Positions 1-9,819 of a stretch of DNA of 64,000 bases are shown here, one piece after another. Made by a program: the position numbers and the translations under genes. A model generated the notes under the pieces. It made no database searches. It was not told the origin of the DNA and saw only the letters and a program-made list of their open reading frames with translations. The DNA is from Pandoraea thiooxydans. Lineage in GTDB: Bacteria > Pseudomonadota > Gammaproteobacteria > Burkholderiales > Burkholderiaceae. The stretch spans positions 2,728,001 to 2,792,000 of the forward strand of contig NZ_CP014839.1 of assembly GCF_001931675.1 (NCBI RefSeq), read 5' to 3'. Every line of letters starts with the position of its first letter. The stretch's first letter is position 1.

Positions 1-1427
1 ATGACGTATTCGACAGTCTCGGGCAACGTCGACTGCCGTGTTTCAGCGCGCATTTGCTCGATCAGCTTCACAAAGGCGCCAAGGTTGGTGCCCGCCTTGC
101 CGGTCATGTAAGGCACCGCCTCGAACATCGCGCAGTTATACAGGCGGGCCGCATCCGCCAATTGCTCCAGCGAACGGGCGCCAATCCCGCGCGCCGGGAA
201 ATTCACCACGCGCGCGAACGCCGTGTCGTCCCGCGGATTTTCCATCAGCCGCAGGTAAGCCAATGCGTGCTTGACCTCCTGCCGCTCGAAAAAGCGCAGC
301 CCGCCATACACGCGATAAGGGATCCCCGCACCGACCAGCGCGTGCTCGAGCACGCGCGATTGCGCATTGCTGCGATAGAGTACGGCCACATCCTGGCGCG
401 CGGCGCCCTGATTGATCAGCGCCTTGATCTCCTCGATCAGCCAATTGGCCTCCTGCAGGTCGGTCGCGGCCTCGAACACACGCACCGGCTCGCCATGACC
501 GGCGTCGGTGCGCAGATTCTTGCCCAGGCGATGCGCGTTGTGGGCAATCAGCGCATTGGCCGCATCGAGAATATTGCCGTGCGAGCGATAGTTCTGCTCG
601 AGCTTGATCAAATGCCGCACATGGAATTCGCGCTCGAAATCCGCCATATTGCCGACGTTCGCGCCGCGAAACGCATAGATGCTCTGATCGTCGTCGCCGA
701 CCGCGAAAATCGCATTGTGCTGCCCAGCCAGCAGCTTCAGCCAGGCATACTGCAGGCGATTGGTGTCCTGGAATTCGTCGACCAGGATGTGCCTGAAACG
801 GGCCTGGTAATGCACGCGCAGCGGCTCGTTATGCTGCAGCAGCTCGTAGCAGCGCAACAGCAACTCGGCGAAGTCGACCACTCCTTCGCGCAGGCACTGT
901 GCCTCGTAAGCGGCATAGAGCTCGACGAACTTTCGGTTGAACGCGTCGTTGGCCTCCACCTGCCCAGAGCGCAAACCCTGTTCTTTCGCGTTGTTGATGA
1001 AATACTGCAGGTTCTTGGGCGGATATTTCTCGTCGTCGACATTCAACGCCTTGAGCAGACGCTTGATGGCCGACAACTGGTCCTGGGAGTCGAGAATCTG
1101 AAACGTCTGGGGCAGCCCGGCATCGTGATAATGCGCCCGCAGCAAGCGGTTGCACAGGCCGTGAAAAGTGCCGATCCACATACCGCGGGTATTGATCGGC
1201 AGCAGCGCGGACAGGCGCGCCTGCATCTCCTTGGCCGCCTTGTTGGTAAATGTCACCGCCAGCACCCCGGCCGGGCTCACGCGCCCGTTCTGCAGCAGCC
1301 AGGCGATGCGGGTGGTCAGCACACGCGTCTTGCCGCTGCCTGCCCCCGCCAGGATCAGGGCTGGCTCGTCGGGCAGCGTCACGGCGGCCAGTTGTTCGGG
1401 GTTCAGGTTGGCAAGCAGATCGGGCAT
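1..1427 (-). CDS. uvrD: UvrD/Rep-type DNA helicase, 3' end outside window
   Basis: Superfamily 1A ATP-dependent 3'-5' DNA helicase, acting in nucleotide-excision and mismatch repair. The reading frame begins MPDLLANLNPEQLAAV and runs off the left edge after about 475 codons; family members are usually 700-780 aa, so roughly the C-terminal third is missing. Visible motifs in order are the Q-motif (LNPEQLAAV), Walker A (AGAGSGKT, about residues 26-33), motif Ia (TFTNKAAKEM), Walker B (ILVDEFQDTN), motif III (VGDDDQSIYAFRGA) and motif IV (LEQNYRS). It is divergent from valS with a 117-bp spacer. The choice between UvrD, PcrA and Rep rests on overall resemblance only. Confidence 0.93.
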   Translation of the reverse strand, partial: MPDLLANLNPEQLAAVTLPDEPALILAGAGSGKTRVLTTRIAWLLQNGRVSPAGVLAVTFTNKAAKEMQARLSALLPINTRGMWIGTFHGLCNRLLRAHYHDAGLPQTFQILDSQDQLSAIKRLLKALNVDDEKYPPKNLQYFINNAKEQGLRSGQVEANDAFNRKFVELYAAYEAQCLREGVVDFAELLLRCYELLQHNEPLRVHYQARFRHILVDEFQDTNRLQYAWLKLLAGQHNAIFAVGDDDQSIYAFRGANVGNMADFEREFHVRHLIKLEQNYRSHGNILDAANALIAHNAHRLGKNLRTDAGHGEPVRVFEAATDLQEANWLIEEIKALINQGAARQDVAVLYRSNAQSRVLEHALVGAGIPYRVYGGLRFFERQEVKHALAYLRLMENPRDDTAFARVVNFPARGIGARSLEQLADAARLYNCAMFEAVPYMTGKAGTNLGAFVKLIEQMRAETRQSTLPETVEYV

Positions 1428-1472
1428 GAGGGTAGGCAGGGGAAAAAGACGGAGCAAAACTCATCAGCCACG

Positions 1473-1509
1473 ATTATAAAGCGCGGCCGCACTGGCTATC
1501 TCTTATAAT
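1473..1509. promoter_or_regulatory. Back-to-back -10 elements between uvrD and valS
   Basis: The 117-bp divergent spacer holds a perfect TATAAT on the plus strand at 1504-1509, about 35 bp before the valS start, and a perfect TATAAT on the minus strand at 1473-1478, about 46 bp before the uvrD start. Neither has a convincing -35 box at 16-18 bp, so these are candidate divergent promoters rather than proven ones. Confidence 0.4.
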
Positions 1510-1544
1510 TATTTGTTTACTGCACAAATCCCCGACTTCGACCC

Positions 1545-4400
1545 ATGAGCGACACCACGCTAGCCAAAAGCTTCGAACCACACGACATCGAGGCCCATTG
1601 GGGCCCCATCTGGGAACAGCGCGGGTATGCGCGCCCGACGCTCGACGCGGGCAAGGAAGATTTCAGCATCCAACTGCCGCCGCCGAACGTCACCGGCACC
1701 TTGCACATGGGCCACGCCTTCAACCAGACCATCATGGACGGCCTGGCCCGCTATTACCGGATGAAAGGCGCCAATACCCTGTGGGTGCCCGGCACCGATC
1801 ATGCCGGGATCGCCACCCAGATCGTGGTGGAGCGCCAGCTGGACGCGCAGGGTGTGTCGCGTCACGACCTGGGCCGCGAAAAGTTCGTCGAACGGGTCTG
1901 GGCCTGGAAGGAGCAGTCGGGCTCGTCGATCACGCGCCAGATTCGACGTCTGGGCGCTTCGATCGACTGGAGCCGCGAATATTTCACGATGGACGACAAA
2001 ATGTCCCGCGCGGTGCGGGAGGTGTTCGTCCGGCTATACGAGCAGGGCCTGATCTACCGCGGCAAACGGCTGGTCAACTGGGACCCGAAACTGCTCACTG
2101 CCGTGTCCGACCTCGAAGTCGTCAGCGAGGAGGAAGAAGGCCATATGTGGCACATCCGCTACCCGCTGGCCAGCGGAGCGGGCCATCTCACGGTGGCGAC
2201 GACCCGCCCCGAGACGATGCTTGGCGACTCCGCCGTGATGGTTCACCCGGACGACGAACGCTACCGGCATCTGATCGGCCAGTCCGTGCAGTTGCCGCTG
2301 TGCGGGCGCGAGATCCCGATCATTGCCGACGACTATGTCGATCGCGAGTTCGGCACCGGCTGCGTCAAAGTGACGCCAGCCCACGATTTCAACGATTACG
2401 CGGTTGGCCAGCGCCACCATTTGCCGCTGATCAGCATCCTCACGCTGGATGCCAAAATCAACGAGCACGCGCCGGAGAAATACCGCGGCCTGGACCGCTA
2501 CGATGCCCGCACGCAAATCGTCGCCGATCTCGACGCGGCCGGACTGCTGGCCTCGGTCAACAAACACAAGCTCATGGTGCCGCGCGGCGACCGCACCGGC
2601 TCGGTCATCGAGCCGATGCTCACCGACCAATGGTTCGTCGCCATGAGCAAACCCGCGCCGGCCGGCACCTTCACACCGGGCAAGTCGATCGCCGAGACCG
2701 CGCTCGACGTGGTGCGCGACGGCCAGATCAAATTCGTGCCGGAAAACTGGACCACCACCTACTACCAATGGCTGGAAAACATCCAGGACTGGTGCATCTC
2801 CCGCCAACTCTGGTGGGGCCACCAGATTCCCGCCTGGTATGGCGACGACGGGCAAATCTTCGTCGCGCGCAGTGAAGAGGAAGCCCGCGACCAGGCCAAA
2901 GCCGGCGGCTACACCGGCCCGCTCACGCGAGACGCCGACGTGCTCGACACCTGGTTCTCGTCGGCGCTGGTGCCGTTCTCCTCGCTGGGCTGGCCCGAAC
3001 AAACGCCGGAGATGCAACACTTCCTGCCCTCGTCGGTGCTCGTCACCGGTTTCGACATCATCTTCTTCTGGGTCGCGCGCATGGTCATGATGACCACGCA
3101 CTTCACCGGCCAGGTGCCGTTCCATACGGTATACGTGCACGGCCTGGTGCGTGACGCCGAAGGCCAAAAGATGTCGAAATCCAAGGGCAACACGCTCGAT
3201 CCGATCGACATCGTCGACGGCATCGATCTGAATACCCTGGTCGCCAAGCGCACCACCGGCCTGATGAATCCCAAGCAGGCCGCCACCATCGAGAAGAAAA
3301 CCCGCAAGGAATTCCCCGCCGGCATCGGCGCGTTCGGCACCGATGCGCTGCGTTTCACGTTCGCCTCGATGGCCACGCTCGGCCGCAACATCAATTTCGA
3401 CCTCGCGCGCTGCGAAGGCTATCGAAATTTCTGCAACAAGCTGTGGAATGCCACGCGCTTCGTACTCATGAACTGCGAGGGCCACGATTGCGGGCTGGCG
3501 CCGTGCAATCACGACTGCGGCCCCGAGGGCCAGCTCGATTTCTCGCGCGCCGACCGCTGGATCGTGTCGCTGCTGCAGCGGGTCGAAATGGACGTGGCCA
3601 GGGGATTCGCCGACTATCGCTTCGACAACATCGCCAGCGCCATCTACAAATTCGTCTGGGACGAATACTGCGATTGGTATGTCGAGTTGGCCAAATGGCA
3701 ACTGCAGCACGGCACGCCCGCACAGCAGCGCGCCACGCGCCGAACCCTGCTGCGGGTGCTGGAAACCACGCTGCGCCTGGCCCATCCGGTCATCCCGTTC
3801 ATCACCGAAGCGCTCTGGCAAAAGGTCGCGCCGCTGGCAGGCCGCTATCCGGCCGATGCGGCGCCGGGCGAGGCCAGCATCATGGTGCAGCCGTTCCCGG
3901 TGGCCGAGCCGGGCAAGATCGACGAAGCCGATGAAGCATGGATGCAGCAACTCAAGGCGGCAGTCGATGCGTGCCGCAACCTGCGCGGCGAGATGGGCCT
4001 CTCGCCGGCTCAGCGCGTGCCGTTGCTGGCCGCAGGCGACACCGCATTCTTGAATTCGATCGCGCCGTATCTGCAAACGCTGGCCAAGCTCTCCGAAGTG
4101 CAGGTGCTGGCCGATGACAGCGCGCTCGACGCCCAGGCGCCGGGTGCGCCGGTGGCCATCGTCGGCAGCAACCGGCTCGCGCTCAAGGTCGAAATCGACG
4201 TCGGCGCCGAGCGCGCGCGCCTTGGCAAGGAAATCAAGCGCCTGAGCGACGAAGTCGCCAAGTGCCAGGGCAAGCTCGGTAACGAGAGCTTCGTCGCCAA
4301 GGCGCCCGAGGCGGTCATCGCGCTCGAGCGCCAGCGCCTGCAGGATTTCGAGGCGACGCTGCTCAAATTGCAGGCCCAGCTGGCGCGCCTGCCGGCTTGA
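1545..4400 (+). CDS. valS: Valine--tRNA ligase (ValRS)
   Basis: Cytoplasmic class I aminoacyl-tRNA synthetase that charges tRNA-Val. The 951-aa length is normal for bacterial ValRS. The HIGH signature is [13 protein letters not shown] (HMGH at residues 54-57). The KMSKS loop is at residues 542-546, followed by the family motif [13 protein letters not shown]. The CP1 editing domain lies between them ([26 protein letters not shown]). The last ~70 residues are charged and heptad-like, the ValRS C-terminal coiled coil that contacts tRNA. The start at [10 protein letters not shown] puts the catalytic motifs at their usual distance. The gene is monocistronic between the divergent uvrD and galU. Confidence 0.98.
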   Translation: MSDTTLAKSFEPHDIEAHWGPIWEQRGYARPTLDAGKEDFSIQLPPPNVTGTLHMGHAFNQTIMDGLARYYRMKGANTLWVPGTDHAGIATQIVVERQLDAQGVSRHDLGREKFVERVWAWKEQSGSSITRQIRRLGASIDWSREYFTMDDKMSRAVREVFVRLYEQGLIYRGKRLVNWDPKLLTAVSDLEVVSEEEEGHMWHIRYPLASGAGHLTVATTRPETMLGDSAVMVHPDDERYRHLIGQSVQLPLCGREIPIIADDYVDREFGTGCVKVTPAHDFNDYAVGQRHHLPLISILTLDAKINEHAPEKYRGLDRYDARTQIVADLDAAGLLASVNKHKLMVPRGDRTGSVIEPMLTDQWFVAMSKPAPAGTFTPGKSIAETALDVVRDGQIKFVPENWTTTYYQWLENIQDWCISRQLWWGHQIPAWYGDDGQIFVARSEEEARDQAKAGGYTGPLTRDADVLDTWFSSALVPFSSLGWPEQTPEMQHFLPSSVLVTGFDIIFFWVARMVMMTTHFTGQVPFHTVYVHGLVRDAEGQKMSKSKGNTLDPIDIVDGIDLNTLVAKRTTGLMNPKQAATIEKKTRKEFPAGIGAFGTDALRFTFASMATLGRNINFDLARCEGYRNFCNKLWNATRFVLMNCEGHDCGLAPCNHDCGPEGQLDFSRADRWIVSLLQRVEMDVARGFADYRFDNIASAIYKFVWDEYCDWYVELAKWQLQHGTPAQQRATRRTLLRVLETTLRLAHPVIPFITEALWQKVAPLAGRYPADAAPGEASIMVQPFPVAEPGKIDEADEAWMQQLKAAVDACRNLRGEMGLSPAQRVPLLAAGDTAFLNSIAPYLQTLAKLSEVQVLADDSALDAQAPGAPVAIVGSNRLALKVEIDVGAERARLGKEIKRLSDEVAKCQGKLGNESFVAKAPEAVIALERQRLQDFEATLLKLQAQLARLPA

Positions 4401-4513
4401 ATCGACGCGCGGGTCATTGCAAAATGACCGCGTGCCTCGCGCCGCCGCGGTGCCCGCGGCACTGCGGCATGGTTTAGATGCCGTAAGAAATTTTTGCGGC
4501 TGACCAGGAGAAT

Positions 4514-5389
4514 ATGTCAATGCAAGTCACCAAAGCCGTCTTTCCGGTCGCCGGTCTGGGCACCCGCTTTCTGCCGGCCACCAAGGCGAGCCCGAAGGAA
4601 ATGCTGCCGATCGTCGATAAGCCCCTGATCCAGTATGCCGTCGAGGAAGCCGTGGCAGCCGGTATCACGGAAATGATCTTCGTGACCGGGCGCAACAAAC
4701 GCGCCATCGAAGATCATTTCGACAAGGCCTACGAACTCGAGGCGGAACTCGAGGCCAAGCACAAGCAGGCGCTGCTCAACGTCGTGCGCTCGATCAAGCC
4801 GGCCAATGTCGACTGCTTCTACGTGCGGCAACCGGAAGCGCTTGGCCTGGGCCATGCGGTGCTGTGCGCGCAGAAGCTGGTCGGCGACGAACCGTTCGCG
4901 GTCATTCTGGCCGACGACCTGCTCGACGGTGATCCGCCGGTACTCAAGCAAATGGTCGACGTGTTCAATCACTTCCACAGCTCGGTCCTGGGGGTCGAGG
5001 AAATCCCGCGCGAACAGAGCCGCTCATATGGCGTGATCGAGGGCAAGGAGTGGGAGGACCATCTCTACATGCTCTCGGGTATCGTCGAGAAGCCAGCCCC
5101 CGAGGACGCGCCTTCCAACCTGGGGGTGGTCGGCCGCTACGTGCTGCGTCCGGCGATCTTCAAGCACATCCGCAACCTGAAGCCGGGCGCGGGTGGCGAG
5201 ATTCAATTGACCGACGCGATTCAGTCGCTGCTGCAGGAAGAGCAGGTGTTGGCGTACCGGTATCACGGCACGCGTTACGATTGCGGCAGCAAGCTGGGCT
5301 ATCTCAAGGCGACTGTCGAGTTCGCGCTGCGCCACGAGGAAGTCAAGGATGAATTCACTGCGTATTTGAAGCAGGTGCAGCTCAAATAA
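4514..5389 (+). CDS. galU: UTP--glucose-1-phosphate uridylyltransferase
   Basis: Makes UDP-glucose from UTP and glucose-1-phosphate, the precursor for LPS core, exopolysaccharide and galactose metabolism. The 291-aa protein opens with the nucleotidyltransferase signature [20 protein letters not shown] (residues about 8-27), and has [19 protein letters not shown], the acidic ILADDLLDG motif and the GalU C-terminal stretch [20 protein letters not shown] lies about 6 bp upstream of the chosen ATG; a second in-frame ATG two codons later is equally possible. It lies 113 bp after valS and ends in a strong intrinsic terminator. Confidence 0.97.
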   Translation: MSMQVTKAVFPVAGLGTRFLPATKASPKEMLPIVDKPLIQYAVEEAVAAGITEMIFVTGRNKRAIEDHFDKAYELEAELEAKHKQALLNVVRSIKPANVDCFYVRQPEALGLGHAVLCAQKLVGDEPFAVILADDLLDGDPPVLKQMVDVFNHFHSSVLGVEEIPREQSRSYGVIEGKEWEDHLYMLSGIVEKPAPEDAPSNLGVVGRYVLRPAIFKHIRNLKPGAGGEIQLTDAIQSLLQEEQVLAYRYHGTRYDCGSKLGYLKATVEFALRHEEVKDEFTAYLKQVQLK

Positions 5390-5407
5390 CACCGTGCGCC
5401 CCGCATG

Positions 5408-5441
5408 AAAAAGCCGGCACTCGATGGCGCCGGCTTTTTTT
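5408..5441. terminator. Bidirectional intrinsic terminator, galU / tusA-like gene
   Basis: A5 is followed by GCCGGC (5413-5418), a 10-nt loop, GCCGGC (5429-5434) and T7 (5435-5441). The A-run on one side and T-run on the other let it end both rightward galU and the convergent leftward TusA-like gene that stops at 5458. Confidence 0.85.
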
Positions 5442-5457
5442 GCGTGCTTGGTTCGGG

Positions 5458-5685
5458 TTATCGCCGGCGCATCAGGAAATAAAACGTCTTGTCTTCCTCG
5501 CGCGACTCCACCAGCTCGTTGCCAGTCTGCTTGGCAAACGCGGCAAAATCGCGTGCCGAACCGGGATCGGTCGCCATCACCCTCAGTATTTCCCCGCTCT
5601 GCATATCGGCCAGCGCCTTCTTGGCGCGCAAAATCGGCAACGGGCAGTTCAAGCCACGCGCGTCGACTTCTCGTTGAAACTCCAT
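5458..5685 (-). CDS. TusA/SirA-family sulfur carrier-like protein
   Basis: A 75-aa protein of the SirA/TusA/YedF family. The N-terminal motif ARGLNCPLPILRAKKAL contains the conserved C-P-x-P with Cys14, the residue that carries a persulfide in TusA. The rest follows the family two-layer fold pattern (GEILRVMATDPGSARDF). Likely an intracellular sulfur-relay protein, for example for tRNA thiolation or molybdenum-cofactor sulfur transfer; the exact partner cannot be told. The ATG at 5685 is used because the conserved motif starts only eight residues later. Convergent with galU. Confidence 0.9.
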   Translation of the reverse strand: MEFQREVDARGLNCPLPILRAKKALADMQSGEILRVMATDPGSARDFAAFAKQTGNELVESREEDKTFYFLMRRR

Positions 5686-5759
5686 GGTACGGTCCCTTTC
5701 ATGCGGCCGCGTGATGCGCGGCCCGATCCAACAGATATTACTCCAGCCCTCGCGCCGCG

Positions 5760-6293
5760 TTAGCCTTCGGCGGCCGGCAGGCGCGGCGAATCCACGTAGT
5801 CGAACGGCAAGCCACGCTGCCGCATCCACTCGGCCACCGCGTGTCCGGTGCCGGCTCGCCATGGCCGCAAGCGATGCGGCGCGATCAAGCGATAATCGAC
5901 CAGCTCGTCGGACAGCACGATCTCGCCCTCGCAACGTGCATGATACGCAATGATCAACTCGTTCTTGCGCATGAACTCATAGACGCCCAGCAGCGTCAGC
6001 CCGCTGACCTCCAGATTGGTCTCCTCCCTGATTTCGCGCCGGATGCCGTCTTCCGGAGTCTCGTCGCGCTCGAGAAATCCGGTGATCAGCGCAAACATGT
6101 CTTCCGGCCAGGCCGCATTGCGGGCCAGCAGCACCTGGCCGTCGTACTCGATGAGCGCAGCGACCACCGGCAGCGGATTATCCCAATGAACATAGCCGCA
6201 AGCCCTGTCCGGACACGCGCGGCGCCGGCGGCCGGCGATCTCGAGATCGGCCAGGGCCGCGGCGCATTGCGGGCAGTATTTCAATAAGCTCAT
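5760..6293 (-). CDS. Zinc-ribbon Nudix hydrolase
   Basis: A 177-aa Nudix hydrolase. A four-cysteine zinc ribbon (CPQC near residue 7, CPDRAC near residue 30) precedes the domain, and the Nudix box is complete: G-x5-E-x7-REIREET (GFLERDETPEDGIRREIREE, about residues 75-94). NudC-type enzymes with this zinc ribbon hydrolyse NADH or NAD-capped RNA, but I do not see the SQPWPFPxS motif of true NudC, so substrate is left open. The start MSLLKYCPQC is preferred over an upstream in-frame start because it places the ribbon at the N-terminus. Divergent from the ClC gene. Confidence 0.88.
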   Translation of the reverse strand: MSLLKYCPQCAAALADLEIAGRRRRACPDRACGYVHWDNPLPVVAALIEYDGQVLLARNAAWPEDMFALITGFLERDETPEDGIRREIREETNLEVSGLTLLGVYEFMRKNELIIAYHARCEGEIVLSDELVDYRLIAPHRLRPWRAGTGHAVAEWMRQRGLPFDYVDSPRLPAAEG

Positions 6294-6322
6294 GATTGAC
6301 GGACTCGATACGGATAGCGGAC

Positions 6323-6354
6323 TCGACAAGGCAAACGCCATACGACGCTATAAT
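6323..6354 (+). promoter_or_regulatory. Candidate sigma70 promoter for the ClC gene
   Basis: A perfect TATAAT sits at 6349-6354, 26 bp before the ClC start codon. The best -35-like hexamer, TCGACA at 6323-6328, is at a long 20-bp spacing, so only the -10 is persuasive. Confidence 0.4.
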
Positions 6355-6380
6355 GCACAAAATTTGCTTCCCTCGCCTTC

Positions 6381-7697
6381 ATGCTGTTCCGTCCCCGCCA
6401 ACTCTCCAGTCCAGCCGTGCGCCACTTGCAGCGGCTTTGGTTCAATTATGGCGTCTTTTGGCTTGGCGCCATCCTGGTCGGGCTGGTCGCCGTGTTTTAC
6501 GCCAAGCTGATCGACTGGACCTTCGAGATATTCCAGTCGATCGAGCATCGGGCGTTCTGGCTGCCATTGATCATTACCCCGCTGGGCTCGGCGCTGGCAA
6601 TCTGGCTCACGCAAAAATACTTTCGCGGCTCGGAGGGCAGCGGCATCCCGCAGGTCATCGCAACCCTCGAGGAGAGCAAGCTCGGCCCGACGCTGCTCTC
6701 GTTTCGCATCATGTTCGGCAAGATCGCCATTTCGTTGCTGGGCATCCTGTGCGGCTTCACCATCGGCCGCGAGGGCCCGACCGTGCAGGTCGGCGCATCG
6801 CTGATGTACGGAATGCGCCGTACCTATCGACGCAGCAGTATCCAGATCGAACGGCAATTGGCCCTGGCGGGCGCTGCGGCAGGCCTGTCGGCCGCCTTCA
6901 ATACGCCGCTGGCGGGCGTCGTGTTTGCCATCGAAGAGTTGAGCCGCTCGTTCGAGCAACGCGCCAGCGGTACGTTGATCACCGCGATCATCTTTTCGGG
7001 GATCGTCACGCTCGGCATTCAAGGCAACTACCTTTACTTCGGCCGCATTCAGGCCACTGGCGCCTTCAGTTCGACGGTCATCCTGGCCGTCGTCGTGATC
7101 AGCATCGTCACCGGGCTCATGGGCGGTCTGTTCAGCTGGCTGCTGCTCAATATTTCGCGCTGGATTCCGTCGCCGCTGTTGACACTGCGCCATAGTCGCC
7201 CCGTTCAATTCGCGCTGGTGTGCGGCGCGCTGATTGCGGTACTGGGCATCGTCTCCGGCGGCACGACATACGGCAGCGGCTACGCCGAAGCGCGCGGCCT
7301 GCTCGAGGCCCACCACCTGCTCTCTCCCTTCTATGCGTTCCTGAAGTTTGCCGCGCTGGTCGTGTCATACATCAGCGGCATTCCAGGCGGGATCTTCTCG
7401 CCGTCCCTGTCGATCGGCGCCGGCCTCGGGCAGTTGCTTTCATATCTGTTCTCGAGCATACCGATGCCGTTCCTGATCGCGCTGTGCATGGGCGGCTATC
7501 TGGCCGCCGTCACGCAGGCGCCCATCACGGCATTCGTGATCGTGGTGGAAATGATCGACGGCCACCAGATGGTGATTCCGCTCATGGCCTGCGCCCTGTT
7601 GTCCAGCCGGGTCTCACGCCTGTTCTCGCGGCCGCTCTATCACACCATCTCGCACCGGTTCCTGCAGCCCACGGTACCGGCCCCCGAGCGCGCGTAA
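6381..7697 (+). CDS. ClC-family chloride channel / Cl-/H+ antiporter
   Basis: A 438-aa polytopic inner-membrane protein of the voltage-gated chloride channel family. The three anion-selectivity signatures are present in order: GSGIP (residues 86-90), GREGP (129-133, with the gating glutamate E131), and GGIFSP in the C-terminal half. The internal two-fold repeat and hydrophobic helices are as expected; there is no CBS domain, so this is the short bacterial form. The presence of the external gating glutamate fits either antiporter or channel. It stands alone, divergent from the Nudix gene. Confidence 0.93.
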   Translation: MLFRPRQLSSPAVRHLQRLWFNYGVFWLGAILVGLVAVFYAKLIDWTFEIFQSIEHRAFWLPLIITPLGSALAIWLTQKYFRGSEGSGIPQVIATLEESKLGPTLLSFRIMFGKIAISLLGILCGFTIGREGPTVQVGASLMYGMRRTYRRSSIQIERQLALAGAAAGLSAAFNTPLAGVVFAIEELSRSFEQRASGTLITAIIFSGIVTLGIQGNYLYFGRIQATGAFSSTVILAVVVISIVTGLMGGLFSWLLLNISRWIPSPLLTLRHSRPVQFALVCGALIAVLGIVSGGTTYGSGYAEARGLLEAHHLLSPFYAFLKFAALVVSYISGIPGGIFSPSLSIGAGLGQLLSYLFSSIPMPFLIALCMGGYLAAVTQAPITAFVIVVEMIDGHQMVIPLMACALLSSRVSRLFSRPLYHTISHRFLQPTVPAPERA

Positions 7698-7725
7698 GGC
7701 ACGCAAGCGCCGCCGCCGCCGCGGC

Positions 7726-8781
7726 TCACGCCGCGCAAAGCGCGGCAATGTCGGCGGCGATCTGCTCGACCGTCTCGGGCCGGGTGTCCCACGCGCACAT
7801 CAGGCGGCACCCGCCGGCACCGATAAACGTGTAGAAACGCCAGCGGCGTGCCCGCAATTGCTCGATCACGTGCAGTGGCAATTCGGCAAACACCGCATTC
7901 GCCTGCGGCTCGAACATGATCCGCACGCCGGGAATCACGCGCAGGCGCTCATGCAGCAACCGGGCCATGGCATTGGCATGGCGCGCATTGCGCAGCCACA
8001 CGTCGTTGTCCAGCAGCCCCAGCCAGGGCGCCGAGATAAAGCGCATTTTCGATGCCAGTTGCCCCGCCTGTTTGACCCGGTAAGCGAAATCCTCGGCCAG
8101 CGTGTGATCGAAGAACACCACCGCCTCGCCCACCGGCAAACCATTCTTGGTGCCGCCGAAACACAGCACGTCGACCCCGGCGCGCCAGGTGATTTCCGAC
8201 GGATGCACATCCAGCGAGGCAACCGCATTGGCAAAGCGCGCGCCATCCATGTGCACGCGCAGATGCCGGCGCTTGGCGATCGCCGCGATCGCCCGCACCT
8301 CCTCCACCGTATAGACGGTGCCGACTTCGGTCGACTGTGTGAGCGTCACCACCTTGGGTTTCGGATAGTGAATATCGGCGCGACGCATCACCACCGACTC
8401 GATCGCATCGGGTGTCAACTTGCCGTTCTCAGGACCGCCCTGGGCCACCAGCAGCTTGGAACCGTTGGAAAAAAACTCGGGGCCGCCGCACTCGTCGGTC
8501 TCCACATGGGCCAACTCATGGCAAATCACCGAGTGATACGACTGGCACAGCGAGGCAAGCGCCAGTGAATTGGCGGCCGTGCCGTTGAAAACGAAAAATA
8601 CTTCGCAATCGGTCTGGAACAGATCGCGCAGGCGGTCGCACACACGCTGCGTCCACGAATCGTCGCCATACGCCACCTCGTGGCCACTACCATTGGCTTC
8701 GACAATGTATTTGAGCGCCTCGGGACAAATCCCCGCATAGTTGTCGGAGGCAAAGTGCTGGTTCGGCGCAGGGCTCGACAT
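7726..8781 (-). CDS. ltaE: Low-specificity threonine aldolase-like PLP enzyme
   Basis: A 351-aa fold-type I PLP enzyme of the beta-eliminating lyase / threonine aldolase family, cleaving L-threonine or related beta-hydroxy amino acids to glycine plus an aldehyde. Family features are FASDNYAGICPE at the N-terminus, VFNGTAANSLAL for phosphate binding, HMDGARFANA with the cofactor aspartate, and CFGGTKNG with the Schiff-base lysine K212. It is the last gene of a compact leftward operon, starting 15 bp after the tautomerase gene, so its natural substrate may relate to that cluster rather than to threonine. Confidence 0.9.
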   Translation of the reverse strand: MSSPAPNQHFASDNYAGICPEALKYIVEANGSGHEVAYGDDSWTQRVCDRLRDLFQTDCEVFFVFNGTAANSLALASLCQSYHSVICHELAHVETDECGGPEFFSNGSKLLVAQGGPENGKLTPDAIESVVMRRADIHYPKPKVVTLTQSTEVGTVYTVEEVRAIAAIAKRRHLRVHMDGARFANAVASLDVHPSEITWRAGVDVLCFGGTKNGLPVGEAVVFFDHTLAEDFAYRVKQAGQLASKMRFISAPWLGLLDNDVWLRNARHANAMARLLHERLRVIPGVRIMFEPQANAVFAELPLHVIEQLRARRWRFYTFIGAGGCRLMCAWDTRPETVEQIAADIAALCAA

Positions 8782-8796
8782 GACGTGGCCCGCCGC

Positions 8797-8982
8797 TCAG
8801 TCGTCCGACCACAATTTGCCGGCGGTCGCCCAATTCTCGCGTTTGACGTCGGCGATGATGATGTCGACCGACTCCGGGCCGCAGCCAAGCACCTCGCAGG
8901 TCGTTCGGGTAATGGCCTCGACGAATTGGCGCTTCTGCTCGACCGTGCGTCCCTCGAACATCTCGACATGGAAAGTAGGCAT
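8797..8982 (-). CDS. 4-oxalocrotonate tautomerase family protein
   Basis: A 61-aa protein beginning MPTFHVEMFEGRTVEQKRQ; removal of Met exposes the catalytic Pro1 of the tautomerase superfamily. Length and the one beta-alpha-beta unit (VEAITRTTCEVLG, then SVDIIIADV) match the 4-OT subgroup, which forms hexamers. A CGPES motif precedes the second strand. Family members convert enol to keto forms in ring-cleavage pathways, though many have unknown substrates. It lies 15 bp after the class II aldolase and 15 bp before the threonine aldolase, pointing to a shared pathway. Confidence 0.9.
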   Translation of the reverse strand: MPTFHVEMFEGRTVEQKRQFVEAITRTTCEVLGCGPESVDIIIADVKRENWATAGKLWSDD

Positions 8983-8997
8983 GACAATCGCTCCTGA

Positions 8998-9771
8998 TCA
9001 GTTTCGAAAAGTGGGATCTATTTTATCCAGTTTGCGCAGCAACGCCGGCCACTCCAACTCCCCTTCAACCGCGCCGCCAGCCTCCAGTTGCTCGGCCGTC
9101 CTGGCCTGCACAGCCGGCGACGGCAGCACCGGCGCCGCGCCGCCGCACAGCGCCTGCACCTGGATCTCGCACGCCTTGATCAGCGTGGCCATCAGTACAT
9201 AGGCTTCGGCCACCGTGCGGCCCACCGTGAGCGTGCCGTGGTTGCGCAATAACATGGCTGGATGCTCGCCCAGCGAAGCCACCAGTCGCTCCCCTTCGGC
9301 CGGCGAAAACGCCAGCCCCTCGTACTCGTGATAGCCCAGGCGCTCATGAAAGCGCAGCGCGTGCTGCGAGATCGGCAACAGGCCATGCGGCTGGATCGAC
9401 ACCGCGATGCCGGCGGTATTGTGCAGATGCATCACGCACATCGCATCGGCGCGCGCGGCATGCACCGCGCCATGCAAGGCAAAGCCCGTCACGTTGACGG
9501 GATGCGTGGGATCGCCGACGATCGTGCCCTGCAAGTCGATCTTCATCAGGTTCGACGCGCACACCTCGTCGAAGGCAAGTCCGAAAGGATTGATCAGGAA
9601 ATGCCCGGGCTCGCCCGGCACGCTGGCCGAAATATGCGTATAGATCAGGTCGTCCCAGCCGTGGAGCGCGGCCAGCCGGTAAGCCGCGGCAAGATCGACG
9701 CGCACGCGCCGCTCCGCTTCGCCGACGGGCCCGCTCGCGGCGACGCTCTGTGGGCGCAAGGAAAATGACAT
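8998..9771 (-). CDS. Class II aldolase/adducin family protein
   Basis: A 257-aa AraD/FucA-like protein. Zinc ligands of the class II aldolase fold are visible as HLHNTAG (H-x-H) and LLRNHGTLTVG near the middle, after the N-terminal signature RLAALHGWDDLIYTHIS. Members are sugar-phosphate aldolases, epimerases or decarboxylases of hydroxy acids; the substrate is not readable here. The start MSFSLRPQ is chosen because GGGAG lies 8 nt upstream; a TTG start five codons earlier would overlap that Shine-Dalgarno. Second gene of the MFS-aldolase-tautomerase-ltaE operon. Confidence 0.88.
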   Translation of the reverse strand: MSFSLRPQSVAASGPVGEAERRVRVDLAAAYRLAALHGWDDLIYTHISASVPGEPGHFLINPFGLAFDEVCASNLMKIDLQGTIVGDPTHPVNVTGFALHGAVHAARADAMCVMHLHNTAGIAVSIQPHGLLPISQHALRFHERLGYHEYEGLAFSPAEGERLVASLGEHPAMLLRNHGTLTVGRTVAEAYVLMATLIKACEIQVQALCGGAAPVLPSPAVQARTAEQLEAGGAVEGELEWPALLRKLDKIDPTFRN

Positions 9772-9819
9772 CGAAAGATCTCCCAAATAAACTGAACGGG
9801 CTGACCGGGGCGGTGCAGC

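Noticed and set aside
2034-4520. An 828-codon minus-strand open frame across valS
   Set aside because: ValRS on the plus strand has all class I motifs; the antisense frame shows no domain or ribosome-binding site.
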